Of a stretch of DNA of 64,000 nucleotides, positions 62,112 to 64,000 are shown piece by piece (the stretch's first letter is position 1; every line of letters starts with the position of its first letter). The notes beneath the pieces are model-generated. The model was not told the DNA's origin, made no database searches, and saw nothing but the letters and a program-made list of their open reading frames with translations. Source of the DNA: Variovorax sp. dw_308 (GTDB lineage: Bacteria; Pseudomonadota; Gammaproteobacteria; Burkholderiales; Burkholderiaceae_C). Location: the NCBI RefSeq assembly GCF_019207085.1, contig NZ_JAATOM010000022.1:46370-110369 (forward strand). The letters are read 5' to 3'. Both the position numbers and the translations under genes were made by a program.

Positions 62112-62212
62112 GGCCGTTCCCCTTTGCCGGCCTGCAGCTTGTGCAGGCCCGCCACCATCTGCACCACGCCCAGCCACAGCACGGCCAGGGCGGCAATCCA
62201 TATCAAGTCCAT
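62108..62212 (-). CDS. Small ORF upstream of kdpF (34 residues, translationally coupled)
   Basis: An ATG at 62212, preceded by GGAG at a proper distance (CGGAGTGTCTGA), opens a 34-codon frame. The peptide begins MDLIWIAALAVLWLGVVQMV and ends AGLHKLQAGKGERP, that is, one hydrophobic helix and a basic tail. The stop overlaps the GTG start of kdpF (GTGA, 62108-62111). Similar short membrane-peptide ORFs are seen before kdpF in other bacteria, so it may be an extra complex member or simply a leader that drives kdpF translation. No family is assigned. Confidence 0.6.
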   Translation of the reverse strand: MDLIWIAALAVLWLGVVQMVAGLHKLQAGKGERP

Positions 62213-62288
62213 TCAGACACTCCGGTTTCCAGACATGCAGGCAGTCTCCGGAAGCGCGCGTAAAAACGGGGAATGGAGTGCGGCGAGC

Positions 62289-62312
62289 GGTGTAAAGAAG
62301 CCGTAAAAAAGG
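62289..62312 (-). promoter_or_regulatory. Candidate KdpE-binding box upstream of the kdp operon
   Basis: On the minus strand this site reads TTTTTTACGGCTTCTTTACA followed by CC. It is close to the T-rich KdpE site of E. coli (TTTTTATACTTTTTTTACA, then CC). It starts about 77 bp upstream of the small ORF. The stretch is strikingly T-rich in a GC-rich genome. A following -35/-10 pair was not assigned with confidence. Confidence 0.5.
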
Positions 62313-62397
62313 CCGGCGGCCAGCCGTGTTTGCAGACCCCGCGACACGCGAGTACCGTGCGGTCTGCCACGTCCGGATCAACCACACACCCACGACC

Positions 62398-63951
62398 ATG
62401 ACCGACTCCACCCCAACCGATCTCAAGGCCGGCATCCCGCTCGACCGCATCGCCGACGGCGCCATGCTGCCCGGCCAGGTCGACGGCGAAGACGCGCTGC
62501 TGCTGCGCCAAGGCGATGCCTTCTACGCGATTGGTGCGCAGTGCACGCATTACCACGCGGCACTCGCCGACGGCCTGCTCTGCGAGCATGTGCTGCATTG
62601 CCCGATGCACCATGCGCAGTTCGACATCCGCAGCGGCGCGGCCTTGTGCGCGCCGGCACTCGACGACCTGCCGAGCTGGCGCGTCGAGCAGGCCGATGGC
62701 CGTGTGTTCGTGCGCGAACGCATCGTCGCCGCGCCGCGTTCGCTCATCCGGAATAGCGACGCGCCGCTGGACGAGGTGGTCATCGTCGGTGGCGGCGCGG
62801 CCGGACTGGCCGCTGCCGACCGCTTGCGGCGCGAAGGCTACGAAGGCCGCCTGACGATGCTCAGCGCCGACGTCGACCCGCCCTCCGACCGGCCGAACCT
62901 GTCGAAGGACTTCCTCGCCGGCACGGCGGAGCCCGACTGGATACCGCTGAAGCCCGACGACTGGTACCGCGAGCGGCGCATCGACCTGCGGCTGAGCACG
63001 CGCGTGGAGGCGATCGACGTGTCCGCGCGCATGCTGCGCATGGCCGGCGGCGAATCACTGCGCTTCGGCGCGTTGCTGCTCGCCACCGGGGCCGACCCGG
63101 TGCAGCTCGAAGCACCCGGTGCGGCGCCGGGGCAGGTGCTGAGCCTGCGCAGCTTCGCGGACAGCCGCGCGATCGTGGCGCAGGCGGCATCGGCCCGCTC
63201 GGCGCTGGTGATCGGCGCGAGCTTCATCGGGCTGGAGGTTGCGGCATCGCTGCGCGCCCGTGGCCTGGAGGTGCATGTCGTGGCGCCCGACGCGGTGCCG
63301 ATGCAGCGCGTGCTCGGCCCGGAACTCGGCGCCTTCGTGCGCGACCTGCATGCGTCGAATGGCGTGAACTTTCATCTGGGCACGAAGGTGACGCGCGTGG
63401 ACGGCCGGCGCGCCTCGCTCGCCGATGGCAGCGTCGTCGAGGCCGACCTGATCGTCGCGGGCGTTGGCGTGCGGCCGTCGATCGCGCTGGCCGAGCAGGC
63501 CGGGCTCGTCATCGACCGCGGCGTGAGCGTCGACGCGTACCTGCAGACCAGCGCGCCGGGCATCTTCGCGGCCGGCGACATTGCGCGCTGGCCCGATCCG
63601 CATTCGGGCGAACGCATCCGCGTCGAACACTGGACGCTCGCGCAACGCCAGGGCCAGATCGCCGCCCTGAACATGCTCGGCCAGCAACGGCACTTCGATA
63701 TCAGCCCGTTCTTCTGGAGCCAGTACTACGACGTGACGCTGCAGTACGTGGGGCATGCGGAGCGGTGGGATGCGATCGAGATCGATGGGTCGCTGGAGAG
63801 ACGGGATTGCAGCGTGCGCTATCGGCTGGGTGGGCGGGTGCTGGCGGTGGTGACGATCGGGCGTGACCTGGGCAGCTTGCGTGCGGAGCGGGAACTGGAG
63901 GGAGATGTTGCGCCGGGGGAGCCTGGGGTTGTCGGCGCGCTCGGTGCGTAA
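62398..63951 (+). CDS. Rieske / FAD-dependent NAD(P)H reductase fusion (AIFM3/ferredoxin reductase type)
   Basis: This 517-residue protein begins with a Rieske [2Fe-2S] domain with ligands Cys49/His51 (AQCTHYH) and Cys68/His71 (LHCPMHHAQFD). A linker (about 105-120) follows, then a pyridine nucleotide-disulphide reductase: FAD site VVIVGGGAAGLAAADRLR near 122, NAD site SALVIGASFIGLEVAASLRA near 265, and LQTSAPGIFAAGDIARWPDP with the second FAD motif near 395. The domain order matches AIFM3-like proteins and some dioxygenase reductases. It probably passes electrons from NAD(P)H to an unknown partner. The ATG at 62398 was chosen over an upstream one at 62326. It is divergent from the kdp operon. 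Confidence 0.88.
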   Translation: MTDSTPTDLKAGIPLDRIADGAMLPGQVDGEDALLLRQGDAFYAIGAQCTHYHAALADGLLCEHVLHCPMHHAQFDIRSGAALCAPALDDLPSWRVEQADGRVFVRERIVAAPRSLIRNSDAPLDEVVIVGGGAAGLAAADRLRREGYEGRLTMLSADVDPPSDRPNLSKDFLAGTAEPDWIPLKPDDWYRERRIDLRLSTRVEAIDVSARMLRMAGGESLRFGALLLATGADPVQLEAPGAAPGQVLSLRSFADSRAIVAQAASARSALVIGASFIGLEVAASLRARGLEVHVVAPDAVPMQRVLGPELGAFVRDLHASNGVNFHLGTKVTRVDGRRASLADGSVVEADLIVAGVGVRPSIALAEQAGLVIDRGVSVDAYLQTSAPGIFAAGDIARWPDPHSGERIRVEHWTLAQRQGQIAALNMLGQQRHFDISPFFWSQYYDVTLQYVGHAERWDAIEIDGSLERRDCSVRYRLGGRVLAVVTIGRDLGSLRAERELEGDVAPGEPGVVGALGA

Positions 63952-64000
63952 ATTGGCGGCGCGCTCGATCAGGTCACATTGGATTCGTCAGCGTCGCTTT

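Overview
The window looks like chromosomal DNA of a high-GC betaproteobacterium of the Comamonadaceae, most like Variovorax. The reasons are the base composition, three orphan Bug-type solute receptors beside LysR regulators and CoA-transferases, betaproteobacterial protein types (DctA/tartrate dehydrogenase pair, DUF3761, Ohr, type IVa minor pilins) and dense small intergenic inverted repeats. This placement is an inference from content; no rRNA or tRNA lies in the window.

Layout. 1-2923: start of a LysR gene divergent from a tartrate/D-malate dehydrogenase and the DctA importer (C4-acid use). 3006-4190: a neutral-invertase-like glycoside hydrolase. 4261-6014: a HipBA toxin-antitoxin pair whose operator overlaps a promoter that probably gives a leaderless hipB mRNA. 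6113-9765: an isonitrile-hydratase-like protein, an outer-membrane protein, a truncated ohrR beside intact ohr, and a DUF2855 protein. 9746-14686 (minus): a five-gene sugar ABC operon with a RhaM/FucU-type mutarotase and an L-fuconolactonase-type hydrolase. 14801-20710: SrkA kinase, two coupled M20 hydrolases, LysR and a Bug receptor. 20774-21238: a gene-free stretch of long inverted repeats. 21239-28779: a LysR-controlled acyl-CoA module (acyl-CoA dehydrogenase, two Bug receptors, two class III CoA-transferases, thioesterase). 29003-32584: glycosyltransferase, small lipoprotein, HtpG.

32873-37646 is a five-gene operon, coupled by ATGA overlaps, that encodes two paralogous pilin-like proteins, a third secreted subunit, a PapD-like chaperone and an outer-membrane protein with a C-terminal Cna-B/SdrD-like domain. 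It resembles a chaperone-usher pathway with a non-classical usher and is the best candidate for a poorly described system here. 37720-45014 holds DUF3761, an orphan periplasmic binding protein, aquaporin Z, a QseBC-like two-component system, RluF, a small basic protein, a tyrosine-phosphatase-like protein and a membrane protein. 45496-52036 (minus) is the type IVa minor-pilin operon fimT-pilV-pilW-pilX-pilY1-pilE. 52269-62212 (minus) holds a GT28-type glycosyltransferase and a complete kdp potassium-uptake set (small ORF-kdpF-A-B-C-D-E). 62398-63951 is a Rieske-FAD reductase fusion.

Several repeat families were found by eye: (A) a stem-loop with compensatory arm changes and invariant internal-loop sequences, at 11087 and 30072; (B) an A/G-rich repeat with inverted arms, present in three successive gaps of the kdp region; (C) a 26-bp motif lying immediately 3' of minus-strand stop codons; (D) a 96-bp palindrome whose only outer-arm mismatches become G-U pairs in plus-strand RNA. 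All coordinates and starts were derived by reading; no searches were run.
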